In this document: in pieces, positions 29,395 to 41,425 of the stretch
Position numbering within the stretch: position 1 is the first letter of the stretch
Layout: every line of letters starts with the position of its first letter
Assembly (NCBI GenBank): GCA_009746045.1
Contig: RPFO01000164.1
Span: 1,203,256 to 1,249,318 of the forward strand
Reading direction: 5' to 3'
DNA length: 46,063 nucleotides
Origin: Mesostigma viride
Lineage: Eukaryota > Streptophyta > Mesostigmatophyceae > Mesostigmatales > Mesostigmataceae
Program-made: the position numbers and the translations under genes
Notes under the pieces: model-generated
Told to the model about the DNA's origin: nothing
The model's database searches: none
Seen by the model: only the letters and a program-made list of their open reading frames with translations

Positions 29395-32300
29395 GGCATG
29401 GATGGGTGTAGTGGGGTGCTTGCATGCCTGGATGGGTGTCATGGGGTGCTGGCATGCATGGATGGGTGTCATGGGGTGCTGGCATGCGTGGATGGGTGTC
29501 ATGGGGTGCTGGCATGCATGGATGGGTGTAGTGGGGTGCTGGCATGCGTGGATGGGTGTCATGGGGTGCTGGCATGCATGGATGGGTGTCATGGGGTGCT
29601 GGCATGCATGGATGGGTGTCATGGGGTGCTGGCATGCATGGATGGGTGTCATGGGGTGCTGGCATGCATGGATGGGTGTCATGGGGTGCTGGCATGCATG
29701 GATGGGTGTGATGGGGTGCTGGCATGCATGGATGGGTGTAGTGGGGCGCTGGCATGCATGGATGGGTGTCATGGGGTGCTGGCATGCATGGATGGGTGTC
29801 ATGGGGTGCTGGCATGCATGGATGGGTGTAGTGGGGTGCTGGCATGCATGGATGGGTGTAATGGGGCGCTGGCATGCATGGATGGGTGTCATGGGGTGCT
29901 GGCATGCGTGGATGGGTGTAGTGGGGTGCTGGCATGCATGGATGGGTGAAGTGGGGTGCTGGCATGCGTGGATGGGTGTCATGGGGTGCTGGCATGCATG
30001 GATGGGTGAAGTGGGGTGCTGGCATGCATGGATGGGTGTAGTGGGGTGCTGGCATGCGTGGATGGGTGTCATGGGGTGCTGGCATGCATGGATGGGTGTA
30101 ATGGGGCGCTGGCATGCATGGATGGGTGTCATGGGGTGCTGGCCTGCGTGGATGGGTGTCATGGGGTGCTGGCATGCATGGATGGGTGTAGTGGGGTGCT
30201 GGCATGCGTGGATGGGTGTCATGGGGTGCTGGCATGCATGGATGGTTAATAACGTCAACGTCCTTGCTGCTTCCTTTGGTGCTTGATCTGCCTTGGTGTC
30301 GTGCCTCCGTTTGGTGGCCGGTGGTCACGGGATGCACAAACGGGAACGCTATCAGTTTTCGTCCACCCGCCGCCGCTGCCCCCCAGGCCGGCCCCCTGTA
30401 AAAACCAAGGAAAAAGAAAAAAAGGTACGAATGGCAGCCCCACTTATTCATTTGTTGGAATCAATGCATTATTGGCATGGATGGGTGTAGTGGGGTGCTT
30501 GCATGCCTGGATGGGTGTCATGGGGTGCTGGCATGCATGGATGGGTGTCATGGGGTGCTGGCATGCATGGATGGGTGTCATGGGGTGCTGGCATGCATGG
30601 ATGGGTGTAGTGGGGTGCTGGCATGCATGGATGGGTGTCATGGGGTGCTGGCATGCATGGATGGGTGTCATGGGGTGCTGGCATGCGTGGATGGGTGTAG
30701 TGGGGTGCTGGCATGCATGGATGGGTGAAGTGGGGTGCTGGCATGCGTGGATGGGTGTAGTGGGGTGCTGGCATGCATGGATGGGTGAAGTGGGGTGCTG
30801 GCATGCGTGGATGGGTGTAGTGGGGTGCTGGCATGCGTGGATGGGTGTCATGGGGTGCTGGCATGCATGGATGGTTAATAACGTCAACGTCCTTGCTGCT
30901 TCCTTTGGTGCTTGATCTGCCTTGGTGTCGTGCCTCCGTTTGGTGGCCGGTGGTCACGGGATGCACAAACGGGAACGCTATCAGTTTTCGTCCACCCGCC
31001 GCCGCTGCCCCCCAGGCCGGCCCCCTGTAAAAACCAAGGAAAAAGAAAAAAAGGTACGAATGGCAGCCCCACTTATTCATTTGTTGGAATCAATGCATTA
31101 TTGGCATGGATGGGTGTAGTGGGGTGCTTGCATGCCTGGATGGGTGTCATGGGGTGCTGGCATGCATGGATGGGTGTAGTGGGGTGCTGGCATGCATGGA
31201 TGGGTGTAATGGGGCGCTGGCATGCGTGGATGGGTGTCATGGGGTGCTGGCATGCATGGATGGGTGTAGTGGGGTGCTGGCATGCATGGATGGGTGTCAT
31301 GGGGTGCTGGCATGCGTGGATGGGTGTCATGGGGTGCTGGCATGCATGGATGGGTGTCATGGGGTGCTGGCATGCGTGGATGGGTGTCATGGGGTGCTGG
31401 CATGCATGGATGGGTGTAGTGGGCTGCTGGCATGCATGGATGGGTGAAGTGGGGTGCTGGCATGCGTGGATGGGTGTCATGGGGTGCTGGCATGCATGGA
31501 TGGGTGTCATGGGGTGCTGGCATGCGTGGATGGGTGTCATGGGGTGCTGGCATGCATGGATGGGTGTCATGGGGTGCTGGCATGCATGGGTGGGTGTAGT
31601 GGGGTGCTGGCAAGCGTGGATGGGTGTAGTGGGGTGCTGGCAAGCATGGATGGGTGTCATGGGGTGCTGGCATGCATGGATGGGTGTCATGGGGTGCTGG
31701 CATGCATGGATGGGTGTCATGGGGTGCTGGCATGCATGGATGGGTGTCATGGGGTGCTGGCATGCATGGATGGGTGTAGTGGGGTGCTGGCATGCATGGA
31801 TGGGTGTAATGGGGCGCTGGCATGCATGGATGGGTGTCATGGGGCGCTGGCATGCATGGATGGGTGTAGTGGGGTGCTGGCATGCGTGGATGGGTGTCAT
31901 GGGGTGCTGGCATGCATGGATGGGTGTGATGGGGTGCTGGCATGCATGGGTGGGTGTAGTGGGGTGCTGGCAAGCGTGGATGGGTGTCATGGGGTGCTGG
32001 CATGCATGGATGGGTGTGATGGGGTGCTGGCATGCATGGATGGGTGTGATGGGGTGCTGGCATGCATGGATGGGTGAAGTGGGGTGCTGGCATGCGTGGA
32101 TGGGTGTAGTGGGGTGCTGGCATGCGTGGATGGGTGTCATGGGGTGCTGGCATGCATGGATGGTTAATAACGTCAACGTCCTTGCTGCTTCCTTTGGTGC
32201 TTGATCTGCCTTGGTGTCGTGCCTCCGTTTGGTGGCCGGTGGTCACGGGATGCACAAACGGGAACGCTATCAGTTTTCGTCCCCCGCCGCCGCTGCCCCA

Positions 32301-34106
32301 GGCCGGCCCCCTGTTTCCAAGAAAAAAAGAAAAAAAGGTACGAATGGCAGCCCCACTTATTCATTTGTTGGAATCAATGCATTATTGGCATGGATGGGTG
32401 TAGTGGGGTGCTTGCATGCATGGATGGGTGTCATGGGGTGCTGGCATGCATGGATGGGTGTAGTGGGGTGCTGGCATGCATGGATGGGTGTCATGGGGTG
32501 CTGGCATGCATGGATGGGTGTAGTGGGGTGCTGGCATGCATGGATGGGTGTAATGGGGCGCTGGCATGCATGGATGGGTGTCATGGGGTGCTGGCATGCG
32601 TGGATGGGTGTAGTGGGTGCTGGCATGCATGGATGGGTGAAGTGGGGTGCTGGCATGCGTGGATGGGTGTCATGGGGTGCTGGCATGCATGGATGGGTGT
32701 AGTGGGGTGCTGGCATGCGTGGATGGGTGTCATGGGGTGCTGGCATGCATGGATGGGTGTGATGGGGTGCTGGCATGCATGGATGGGTGTCATGGGGTGC
32801 TGGCATGCATGGGTGGGTGTAGTGGGGTGCTGGCAAGCGTGGATGGGTGTAATGGGGCGCTGGCATGCGTGGATGGGTGTCATGGGGTGCTGGCATGCAT
32901 GGATGGGTGTGATGGGGTGCTGGCATGCATGGATGGGTGTCATGGGGTGCTGGCATGCATGGGTGGGTGTAGTGGGGTGCTGGCAAGCGTGGATGGGTGT
33001 AATGGGGCGCTGGCATGCATGGATGGGTGTCATGGGGTGCTGGCATGCGTGGATGGGTGTAGTGGGTGCTGGCATGCATGGATGGGTGTCATGGGGTGCT
33101 GGCATGCGTGGATGGGTGTAATGGGGTGCTGGCATGCATGGATGGGTGTAGTGGGGTGCTGGCATGCGTGGATGGGTGTCATGGGGTGCTGGCATGCATG
33201 GATGGGTGTGATGGGGTGCTGGCATGCATGGATGGGTGTCATGGGGTGCTGGCATGCATGGGTGGGTGTAGTGGGGTGCTGGCAAGCGTGGATGGGTGTA
33301 GTGGGGTGCTGGCATGCGTGGATGGGTGTAGTGGGTGCTGGCATGCATGGATGGGTGTAGTGGGGTGCTGGCATGCATGGATGGGTGTGATGGGGTGCTG
33401 GCATGCATGGATGGGTGTCATGGGGTGCTGGCATGCATGGATGGGTGTCATGGGGTGCTGGCATGCATGGATGGGTGTAGTGGGGTGCTGGCATGCGTGG
33501 ATGGGTGTCATGGGGTGCTGGCATGCATGGATGGGTGTGATGGGGTGCTGGCATGCATGGATGGGTGTCATGGGGTGCTGGCATGCATGGATGGGTGTCA
33601 TGGGGTGCTGGCATGCATGGATGGGTGTAGTGGGGTGCTGGCATGCATGGATGGGTGTAATGGGGCGCTGGCATGCATGGATGGGTGTAGTGGGGTGCTG
33701 GCATGCATGGATGGGTGTCATGGGGTGCTGGCATGCATGGATGGGTGTCATGGGGTGCTGGCATGCATGGATGGGTGTAGTGGGGTGCTGGCATGCGTGG
33801 ATGGGTGTAGTGGGGTGCTGGCATGCGTGGATGGGTGTCATGGGGTGCTGGCATGCATGGATGGGTGTGATGGGGTGCTGGCATGCATGGGTGGGTGTAG
33901 TGGGGTGCTGGCAAGCGTGGATGGGTGTCATGGGGTGCTGGCATGCATGGATGGGTGTGATGGGGTGCTGGCATGCATGGATGGGTGTGATGGGGTGCTG
34001 GCATGCATGGATGGGTGAAGTGGGGTGCTGGCATGCGTGGATGGGTGTAGTGGGGTGCTGGCATGCGTGGATGGGTGTCATGGGGTGCTGGCATGCATGG
34101 ATGGTT
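29395..34106. repeat. 30-bp minisatellite in four blocks with shared spacers
   Basis: The unit runs GCATGGATGGGTGTCATGGG then GTGCTGGCAT. Blocks are 29395-30245, 30474-30873, 31103-32165 and 32392-34106. Between and around them the same 225-230-bp spacer recurs (for example 30246-30473, 30874-31102, 32166-32391, 34107-34290), from GGTTAATAACGTC to GAATCAATGCATTATTG. Unit variants are CAT, TAGT, TAAT, TGAT or GAAGT after GGGTG. Long open frames on both strands are simple consequences of the 30-bp period. Confidence 0.95.
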
Positions 34107-34292
34107 AATAACGTCAACGTCCTTGCTGCTTCCTTTGGTGCTTGATCTGCCTTGGTGTCGTGCCTCCGTTTGGTGGCCGGTGGTCACGGGATGCACAAAC
34201 GGGAACGCTATCAGTTTTCGTCCCCCCGCCGCCGCTGCCCAGGCCGGCCCCCTGTTTCCAAGAAAAAAAGAAAAAAAGTTACGAATGGCAGC

Positions 34293-37200
34293 CCCCCCCC
34301 TAGGTATTTATGCATGCCAGCACCCCCCCTAGGTATTTATGCATGCCAGCCCCCCCCCTAGGTATTTATGCATGCCAGCACCCCCCTAGGTATTTATGCA
34401 TGCCAGCACCCCCCTCGGTATTTATGCATGCAAGCGACCCCCCTAGGTATTTATGCATGCCAGCCCCCCCCCTCGGTATTTATGCATGCCAGCACCCCCC
34501 TAGGTATTTATGCATGCCTGCACCCCCCTAGGTATTTATGCATGCAAGCGACCCCCCCTAGGTATTTATGCATGCCAGCACCCCCCTTAGGTATTTATGC
34601 ATGCCAGCACCCCCATTCTTGGTTAATAACGTCAACGTCCTTGCTGCTTCCTTTGGTGCTTGATCTGCCTTGGTGTCGTGCCTCCGTTTGGTGGCCGGTG
34701 GTCACGGGATGCACAAACGGGAACGCTATCAGTTTTCGTCCACCCGCCGCCGCTGCCCCAGGCCGGCCCCCATTAAAAAATAAAAACAGAAAAAAAGGTA
34801 CGAATGGCAGCTGAACCCCTAGGTATTTATGCATGCCAGCACCCCCCCTAGGTATTTATGCATGCCAGCACCCCCCCTAGGTATTTATTCATGCCAGCAT
34901 CCCCCCTCGGTATTTATGCATGCCAGCACCCCCCTCGGTATTTATGCATGCCAGCACCCCCCCTAGGTATTTATGCATGCCAGCACCCCCCACATGTATT
35001 TATGCATGCCAGCCCCCCCCCTAGGTATTTATGCATGCCAGCACCCCCCTAGGTATTTATGCATGCCAGCACCCCCCTAGGTATTTATGCATGCCAGCAC
35101 CCCCCTAGGTATTTATGCATGCCAGCACCCCCCCCTCGGTATTTATGCATGCCAGCACCCCCCCTCGGTATTTATGCATGCCAGCCCCCCCCCTAGGTAT
35201 TTATGCATGCCAGCACCCCCCTAGGTATTTATGCATGCCAGCACCCCCCCTAGGTATTTATGCATGCCAGCCCCCCCCTAGGTATTTATGCATGCCAGCA
35301 CCCCCCCCTAGGTATTTATGCATGCCAGCACCCCCCTAGGTATTTATGCATGCCAGCACCCCCCCTAGGTATTTATGCATGCCAGCACCCCCCCTAGGTA
35401 TTTATGCATGCCAGCACCCCCCTAGGTATTTATGCATGCCAGCACCCCCCCTAGGTATTTATGCATGCCAGCACCCCCCCTAGGTATTTATGCATGCCAG
35501 CACCCCCCCTAGGTATTTATGCATGCCAGCACCCCCCTAGGTATTTATGCATGCCAGCACCCCCCCTAGGTATTTATTCATGCCAGCATCCCCCCTCGGT
35601 ATTTATGCATGCCAGCACCCCCCTCGGTATTTATGCATGCCAGCACCCCCCCTAGGTATTTATGCATGCCAGCACCCCCCATGTATTTATGCATGCCAGC
35701 ACCCCCCCTAGGTATTTATGCATGCCAGCACCCCCCCTCGGTATTTATGCATGCCAGCACCCCCTAGGTATTTATGCATGCCAGCACCCCCCCTAGGTAT
35801 TTATGCATGCCAGCACCCCCCTAGGTATTTATGCATGCCAGCACCCCCCTAGGTATTTATGCATGCCAGCACCCCCCTAGGTATTTATGCATGCCAGCAC
35901 CCCCCCGACGTATTTATGCTTGCCAGCACCCCCCCTAGGTATTTATGCATGCCAGCCCCCCCTCTAGGTATTTATGCATGCCAGCACCCCCCTCGGTATT
36001 TATGCATGCCAGCACCCCCCCTAGGTATTTATGCATGCCAGCACCCCCCCTAGGTATTTATGCATGCCAGCACCCCCCAGGTATTTATGCATGCCAGCAC
36101 CCCCCCTAGGTATTTATGCATGCCAGCACCCCCCTCGGTATTTATGCATGCCAGCACCCCCCTAGGTATTTATGCATGCCAGCACCCCCCCGAGTATTTA
36201 TGCATGCCAGCACCCCCCCTAGGTATTTATGCATGCCAGCACCCCCCCTAGGTATTTATGCATGCCAGCACCCCCCCTAGGTATTTATGCATGCCAGCAC
36301 CCCCCCTAGGTATTTATGCATGCCAGCACCCCCCCTAGGTATTTATGCATGCCAGCACCCCCCTAGGTATTTATGCATGCCAGCACCCCCCCTAGGTATT
36401 TATGCATGCCAGCACCCCCCTAGGTATTTATGCATGCCAGCACCCCCCCTAGGTATTTATGCATGCCAGCACCCCCCCTAGGTATTTATGCATGCCAGCA
36501 CCCCCCCTAGGTATTTATGCATGCCAGCACCCCCCCTAGGTATTTATGCATGCCAGCACCCCCCCTAGGTATTTATGCATGCCAGCACCCCCCCTAGGTA
36601 TTTATGCATGCCAGCACCCCCCCTAGGTATTTATGCATGCCAGCACCCCCCCTAGGTATTTATGCATGCCAGCACCCCCCCTAGGTATTTATGCATGCCA
36701 GCACCCCCCCTAGGTATTTATGCATGCCAGCCCCCCCCTAGGTATTTATGCATGCCAGCACCCCACCCGACGTATTTATGCTTGCCAGCACCCCCCCTAG
36801 GTATTTATGCATGCCAGCACCCCCCCTAGGTATTTATGCATGCCAGCACCCCCCCTAGGTATTTATGCATGCCAGCACCCCCCCATAGGTATTTATGCAT
36901 GCCAGCACCCCCCTAGGTATTTATGCATGCCAGCACCCCCCATAGGTATTTATGCATGCCAGCACCCCCCCTAGGTATTTATGCATGCCAGCACCCCCCT
37001 AGGTATTTATGCATGCCAGCACCCCCCCTAGGTATTTATGCATGCCAGCACCCCCTTCTAGGTATTTATGCATGCCAGCACCCCCCTAGGTATTTATGCA
37101 TGCCAGCACCCCCCCTAGGTATTTATGCATGCCAGCACCCCCCTAGGTATTTATGCATGCCAGCACCCCCCCCTAGGTATTTATGCTTGCCAGCACCCCC

Positions 37201-37500
37201 CCTCGGTATTTATGCATGCCAGCACCCCCTCTAGGTATTTATGCATGCCAGCACCCCCCCTAGGTATTTATGCATGCCAGCACCCCCCTAGGTATTTATG
37301 CATGCCAGCACCCCCCCTAGGTATTTATGCATGCCAGCACCCCCCCTAGGTATTTATGCATGCCAGCACCCCCCTAGGTATTTATGCATGCCAGCCCCCC
37401 CCTAGGTATTTATGCATGCCAGCACCCCACCCGACGTATTTATGCTTGCCAGCACCCCCCCTAGGTATTTATGCATGCCAGCACCCCCCCTAGGTATTTA
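34293..37500. repeat. 29-31-bp minisatellite (TATTTATGCATGCCAGCACC unit)
   Basis: About 100 copies of CTAGGTATTTATGCATGCCA plus GCAC and a run of five to eight C. A single 200-bp spacer copy (34617-34810) interrupts it. Variation is mostly in C-run length and CTAGG or CTCGG. The segment TGCATGCCAGCACCCC is the reverse complement of the core of the preceding 30-bp unit, so the two arrays are inverted relatives of one seed. Confidence 0.95.
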
Positions 37501-38330
37501 TCCTTCCCTCCTTCCCTCCTTCCCTCCTTCCCTCCTTCCCTCCTTCCCTCCTTCCCTCCTTCCCTCCTTCCCTCCTTCCCTCCTTCCCTCCTTCCCTCCT
37601 TCCCTCCTTCCCTCCTTCCCTCCTTCCCTCCTTCCCTCCTTCCCTCCTTCCCTCCTTCCCTCCTTCCCTCCTTCCCTCCTTCCCTCCTTCCCTCCTTCCC
37701 TCCTTCCCTCCTTCCCTCCTTCCCTCCTTCCCTCCTTCCCTCCTTCCCTCCTCCTTTCCCTCTCTTCCCTCCTTCCCTCCTTCCCTCCTTCCTCCTTCCC
37801 TCTTCCCTCCTTCCCTCCTTCCTCCTTCCCTCCTTCCCTCCTTCCCTCCTTCCCTCCTTCCCTCCTTCCCTCCTTCCCTCCTTCCCTCCTTCCCTCCTTC
37901 CCTCCTTCCCTCCTTCCCTCCTTCCCTCCTTCCCTCCTTCCCTCCTTCCCTCCTTCCCTCCTTCCCTCCTTCCCTCCTTCCCTCCTTCCCTCCTTCCCTC
38001 CTTCCCTCCTTCCCTCCTTCCCTCTTCCTCCTTCCCTCCTCCTTTCCCTACTCCTTTCCCTCCTTCCCTCCTTCCCTCCTTCCTCCTTCCCTTCTTCCCT
38101 CCTTCCCTCCTTCCCTCCTTCCCTCCTCCTTTCCCTACTCCTTTCCCTCCTTCCCTCCTTCCCTCCTTCCTCCTTCCCTTCTTCCCTCCTTCCCTCCTTC
38201 CCTCCTTCCCTCCCTCCCTCCCTCCCTCCCTCCCTCCCTCCCTCCCTCCCTACTTCCCTCCTTCCCTCCTTCCCTACCTCCCTCCTTCCCTCCTTCCCTC
38301 CCTCCCTCCCTCCCTCCCTCCCTCCCACCT
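37501..38330. repeat. Pyrimidine microsatellite (CCTTCCCT)n
   Basis: About 830 bp of pure C/T on the plus strand, mainly an 8-bp unit with a few CCTCCTTT interruptions, ending in CCCTCCCT. Mirror-symmetric polypyrimidine tracts of this length can form intramolecular triplex DNA. Non-coding. Confidence 0.97.
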
Positions 38331-38907
38331 GCTGGGCAACTTGGATTTAATTCTGTCACCCGGCACAATTTTCTCACACGCATGTAGTGGTATTCTTATT
38401 AATCTCATGCCAACGGCCGTTGGACCTGAAAAACTAAATGTGGAAAATATGTAATCCTTGTAATTCTGATTGCAACGTTTTTGCGCATTCCTTGCAGATT
38501 CCACGTCGCCACACAAGATTCGCGTCTGTCAACCACCTGCAAGGTACTTGTTTTATTATTATGCGTTTTTTGGGCAGTCGCTCCCTCTTCTGATTTTCTT
38601 GATGCCAACGGCCGTTGGACTTGCAAAATCAGTTTCCATCATTGCTGTTGTGATTTACGTGATGCCAACGGCCGTTGGACCTCCAAAAAAAAGTTCTTGC
38701 CAATTTTTTTTGCGTTATTGATTATACGCCAGTTTTATCAGCCGTTGCATTACGACGTTTTTATCTTAACTTCATTGCTGTAATGCCAACGGCCGTTGGC
38801 GTTGTAAAATAAAATTGTACTCCGGCTGATGAATTAATCCGCCCCTGAAGTTACTAGGTTTACTTACATTGGTTGTGCCAGTTGTGCTTCACGTGCAGTT
38901 TTTTTCA
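38331..38907. repeat. Intergenic segment with four exact palindromes
   Basis: Exact palindromes at 38410-38423, 38605-38618, 38665-38678 and 38786-38799. Three are preceded by ATG (TGATGCC or CATGCC) and followed by ACCTGAAAA, ACTTGCAAA or ACCTCCAAA. No other feature is supported. A CACGTG (38890-38895) lies just ahead of the next coding frame. Confidence 0.85.
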
Positions 38908-39162
38908 ATGGAGAAAGACAAGGACGTTTCGGTGTCGAACCAGGAGAGAGAGGCAGTTGAACGGGGGGCCAAAAAACTGCCAGCCGAAGTTGTTAGAGCG
39001 ATTGAGAAATTTTGGGATTCAATTCCAGCCATGGTTGTGATGAAAAAAGATGATGTACAAGCTGAAGTGGACGAAATGCCGGCCTTAATTTCCGACGATG
39101 AAGGGGATGGTGTCAACTTTATTCAACCGGGAAACAAACGTAAACTGAAACGCAAAAAGTAG
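38908..39162 (+). CDS. Small acidic protein with basic C-terminal tail, unknown function
   Basis: 84 residues starting MEKDKDVSVSN; an upstream in-frame ATG at 38869 is less likely because the added residues are hydrophobic and unlike the rest. The middle is helical and acidic (VVRAIEKFW, then DDVQAEVDEMPALISDDEGDG). The last eight residues, KRKLKRKK, look like a nuclear localisation signal. No family is recognised. It lies 180 bp upstream of the MYND gene in the same orientation and could be a separate small gene or the first exon of something larger. Confidence 0.45.
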   Translation: MEKDKDVSVSNQEREAVERGAKKLPAEVVRAIEKFWDSIPAMVVMKKDDVQAEVDEMPALISDDEGDGVNFIQPGNKRKLKRKK

Positions 39163-39342
39163 TGCGACCTAAGATGTTTTTAAATGTATATGCCAATTTA
39201 ATGAAATCATTTTCTGAGGTTGTGAAGGACCTGACTGTTTTAAAAATGAATGATTACAATAAATTAGGCAAACACACTAATGGGAAAACGCGTTTTTTTG
39301 GCCGCGATGTAAATCTTTTTGTTCGTTTTTTCCCTGAAAAAG

Positions 39343-40119
39343 ATGGCCGAGATCGCGAATGAGTCCGAGATCGTGAATGAAGTCTACGGAAGCGTCCTTC
39401 AAAACGTTTACAAACAAGTTCGCTTTCTGTCGCGTGGCATATTCGAGGAAGTTCGTGTCGCGCAGGAGAAGACAGGCCGCCACTTGGCCGTTTTATTGGC
39501 GTTTGATTCGTTCAGCCAAATGGAGAGGGTTATGTACGCCCAGCTAGCTGATATGAACTTCTGTATTCAAGAGGGTTTTTTCGTACCACAGATGGATCTA
39601 AGAGCGCCAATAGACCCAACGAGGGAGTTCCGCCTTTTGGTGTCGTTCATTACAAAGGGGCCAAAGATAGAGTTGGGGGAAGAGGAAGGGGCTCAGCTTG
39701 GGTGCACCTACAAGCGCGCATTTTACCCGAATGTTACGTCTTCCCTGCGCGTGAGGGCTGATGCGTGTGTAGGGGCAGAAGTACCCCTCAACATGAACTT
39801 TTTCTTGCTCTCTGACCCGATCGTGAGGGATGGGGATCCCATGCGTGGTATGCGAAATTGCTCCAAGGAGGGGTGTGGGTGCGACACAGGCCCTCAGAAG
39901 TGGTGTAGAGGATGTAGGGATGCCAGATATTGCAGTGAGGAGTGCCAGCGTGCTGACTGGAGTAGGCATAAGGATAGATGCGAACGTCTGAGGCAAGCAA
40001 GACAGGGGCTGGCAGGGGTGATAAGGGGGGTAAACAGGACGACCATACTGGATGGAACTCAGGTCGACTTCTCTGAGGTCGACTTCTCCTTCACCTTCTA
40101 CTACGGTTCTTCCTCATAG
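39343..40119 (+). CDS. MYND-type zinc finger protein 1
   Basis: 258 residues. The start is placed at MAEIANESEI because AAGATGG is a strong context and the eight residues before it look like leader. Residues 1-165 form a domain I do not recognise (helical RQLxF-type start, then GRHLAVLLAFDSFSQMERV, QLADMNF, EFRLLVSF) that is shared with the paralogue at 44924. Residues 173-213 are a MYND finger with ligands CSKEGC, CRGC, YCSEEC and HKDRC. MYND fingers usually mediate protein-protein contacts with proline-rich partners. The last 40 residues are a beta-rich tail (VDFSEVDFSFTFYY). Same strand as the F-box-like gene 400 bp downstream. The 3' flank has a duplicated A/T-rich unit with AATAAA. Confidence 0.85.
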   Translation: MAEIANESEIVNEVYGSVLQNVYKQVRFLSRGIFEEVRVAQEKTGRHLAVLLAFDSFSQMERVMYAQLADMNFCIQEGFFVPQMDLRAPIDPTREFRLLVSFITKGPKIELGEEEGAQLGCTYKRAFYPNVTSSLRVRADACVGAEVPLNMNFFLLSDPIVRDGDPMRGMRNCSKEGCGCDTGPQKWCRGCRDARYCSEECQRADWSRHKDRCERLRQARQGLAGVIRGVNRTTILDGTQVDFSEVDFSFTFYYGSSS

Positions 40120-40198
40120 AAAAACTGGAAATGTAGAGTAATAATTTGCTTTTGAGGATAACTGGACGCATTTTGGATTTGAAATTTGTGTATTTAGT

Positions 40199-40333
40199 CC
40201 TGATTTGTGTTGTAAAATGGTGTAATGGTGAATTCTCTTTTTACTTTGAAATTGGAATAAAATTGACCTGATTTGTGTTGTAAAATGGTGTAATAGTGGA
40301 TTCTCCTTTCACTTTGAAATTGGAATAAAATTG
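40199..40333. repeat. Tandem duplication (69-bp) in the MYND-1 3' flank
   Basis: Two consecutive copies of a unit starting CCTGATTTGTGTTGTAAAAT and ending GGAATAAAATTGA. Each contains AATAAA, so both could serve as poly(A) signals for the MYND gene. A palindrome with one mismatch (CCAACGGCCGTTAG, 40385-40398) follows, 122 bp ahead of the next start codon. Confidence 0.85.
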
Positions 40334-40384
40334 ACTTTCGTTTTCTCTCATGCGACTGTAGTGGGTTAAACAACAATTAGTGAC

Positions 40385-40398
40385 CCAACGGCCGTTAG
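40385..40398. repeat. Dispersed palindrome, copy 25 (one mismatch)
   Basis: CCAACGGCCGTTAG with GAAA six bases downstream. It is the only site between the MYND and F-box-like genes. Confidence 0.8.
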
Positions 40399-40519
40399 GG
40401 ATTGGAAACCTCGCCTAACGTTTGCATATTTTCTTTCCGACCAAACCTCATTTTTTTTAAAGGATGGACGTCGATGTATGTTATGTGCAGAGGGGACAAG
40501 TTTGACGTCGGGGCCGATA

Positions 40520-41425
40520 ATGGAAGGGGATATCTCACTGCCGTGGGAAATTTGGACCGAAGTCGCAGCTTTTATGGAGGCGCCCGACGTAGCCCGCTTT
40601 GAAGCAGTTTGTAGAGGGGCTAGGGAAGCGGTGTCGGGGAGGTATGAACCCCAATTCAGCTTTAAGTTAATTTCTGGGTTCGTGGACGCATTCGGGGATG
40701 GTCCTCGTACATTGATAACTGAGTCTCTTTTCCGAGAATTGTATGGCGGGCAAGTAAAGTGTGCAAGCGCTGATATCACCCCCTACACACTCGTCACAAG
40801 GGGAATGTATTTTAAGGTATATTGTGAAGAAGTTGAGGAGGTGTTAGGACGCCAGCCAGCACCAGAGGGACATGCACGAGTAAGGACGATGGGAGGGTTG
40901 TTCAGGTCCGAGCGTGCTGAGAGGAGACGTGTGTTGGAGAGGAATTGGAGGGGGTGGACAGCTCGCTTACGCCAATTGGGAAAGGAAATGGATGACTTGT
41001 ACGATAATTATGAACTATGGGGGTTAAGGAGCATTTTCTGGTTCTGCGATACTCCTTATGACCCGGATGAGGACATTTTTTTTCCTCCGGGGAGGAGAGC
41101 GCGTAGGGAGGCAGAATGGGTGAAGCTTTTGGAGGGGCTGCCTCTGGAGGGGGGAGGAATGGCATGTGCAGTTCTGATCATGGGATTTGATGAGAACGCA
41201 GACATGAAGGCCTTATTAGAGAGGAGGTGTAGGGAGGAGGATATGGCAAGCGTTTTGGTGGAGTTAGCTATGCAGGTCCTCAGCGGAACAATCTTCCCCC
41301 CGGATTATCTCAAGTTTTTTGGGGGGAAGAAGGCACGCTTGCTGTATTTGGCCGAGAGTAGTATGTACAAGTGGAAAGGGGACATGATGTTGTGTTTGGA
41401 TGAGGATTCTGAAGAGGTTGAATGA
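40520..41425 (+). CDS. F-box-like protein
   Basis: 301 residues. The start is set at MEGDISLPWEIW (ATAATGG context); an in-frame ATG 42 bases upstream has a weak context. Residues 5-37 (LPWEIWTEVAAFMEAPDVARFEAVCRGAREAV) fit an F-box: Leu-Pro, helical pattern, and a Cys-Arg/Ala-Arg ending. F-box proteins link substrates to SCF ubiquitin ligases through Skp1. The remaining 260 residues have no recognised substrate-binding repeats; they are Glu/Arg-rich and helical, with a conserved-looking RGMYFKVY and an acidic end (CLDEDSEEVE). The neighbouring MYND genes run in the same direction. F-box assignment is by pattern only. Confidence 0.65.
   Translation: MEGDISLPWEIWTEVAAFMEAPDVARFEAVCRGAREAVSGRYEPQFSFKLISGFVDAFGDGPRTLITESLFRELYGGQVKCASADITPYTLVTRGMYFKVYCEEVEEVLGRQPAPEGHARVRTMGGLFRSERAERRRVLERNWRGWTARLRQLGKEMDDLYDNYELWGLRSIFWFCDTPYDPDEDIFFPPGRRARREAEWVKLLEGLPLEGGGMACAVLIMGFDENADMKALLERRCREEDMASVLVELAMQVLSGTIFPPDYLKFFGGKKARLLYLAESSMYKWKGDMMLCLDEDSEEVE

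Noticed and set aside
29204-34196. Open frames of 140-430 codons on both strands in the 30-bp minisatellite
   Set aside because: The period is a multiple of three, so any stop-free unit gives long frames; the products are pure 10-residue repeats.
37412-38454. Ser/Pro/Leu/Phe-rich and Gly/Arg/Glu-rich frames of about 300 codons over the pyrimidine tract
   Set aside because: Translation of an 8-bp microsatellite on both strands; no start or domain evidence.
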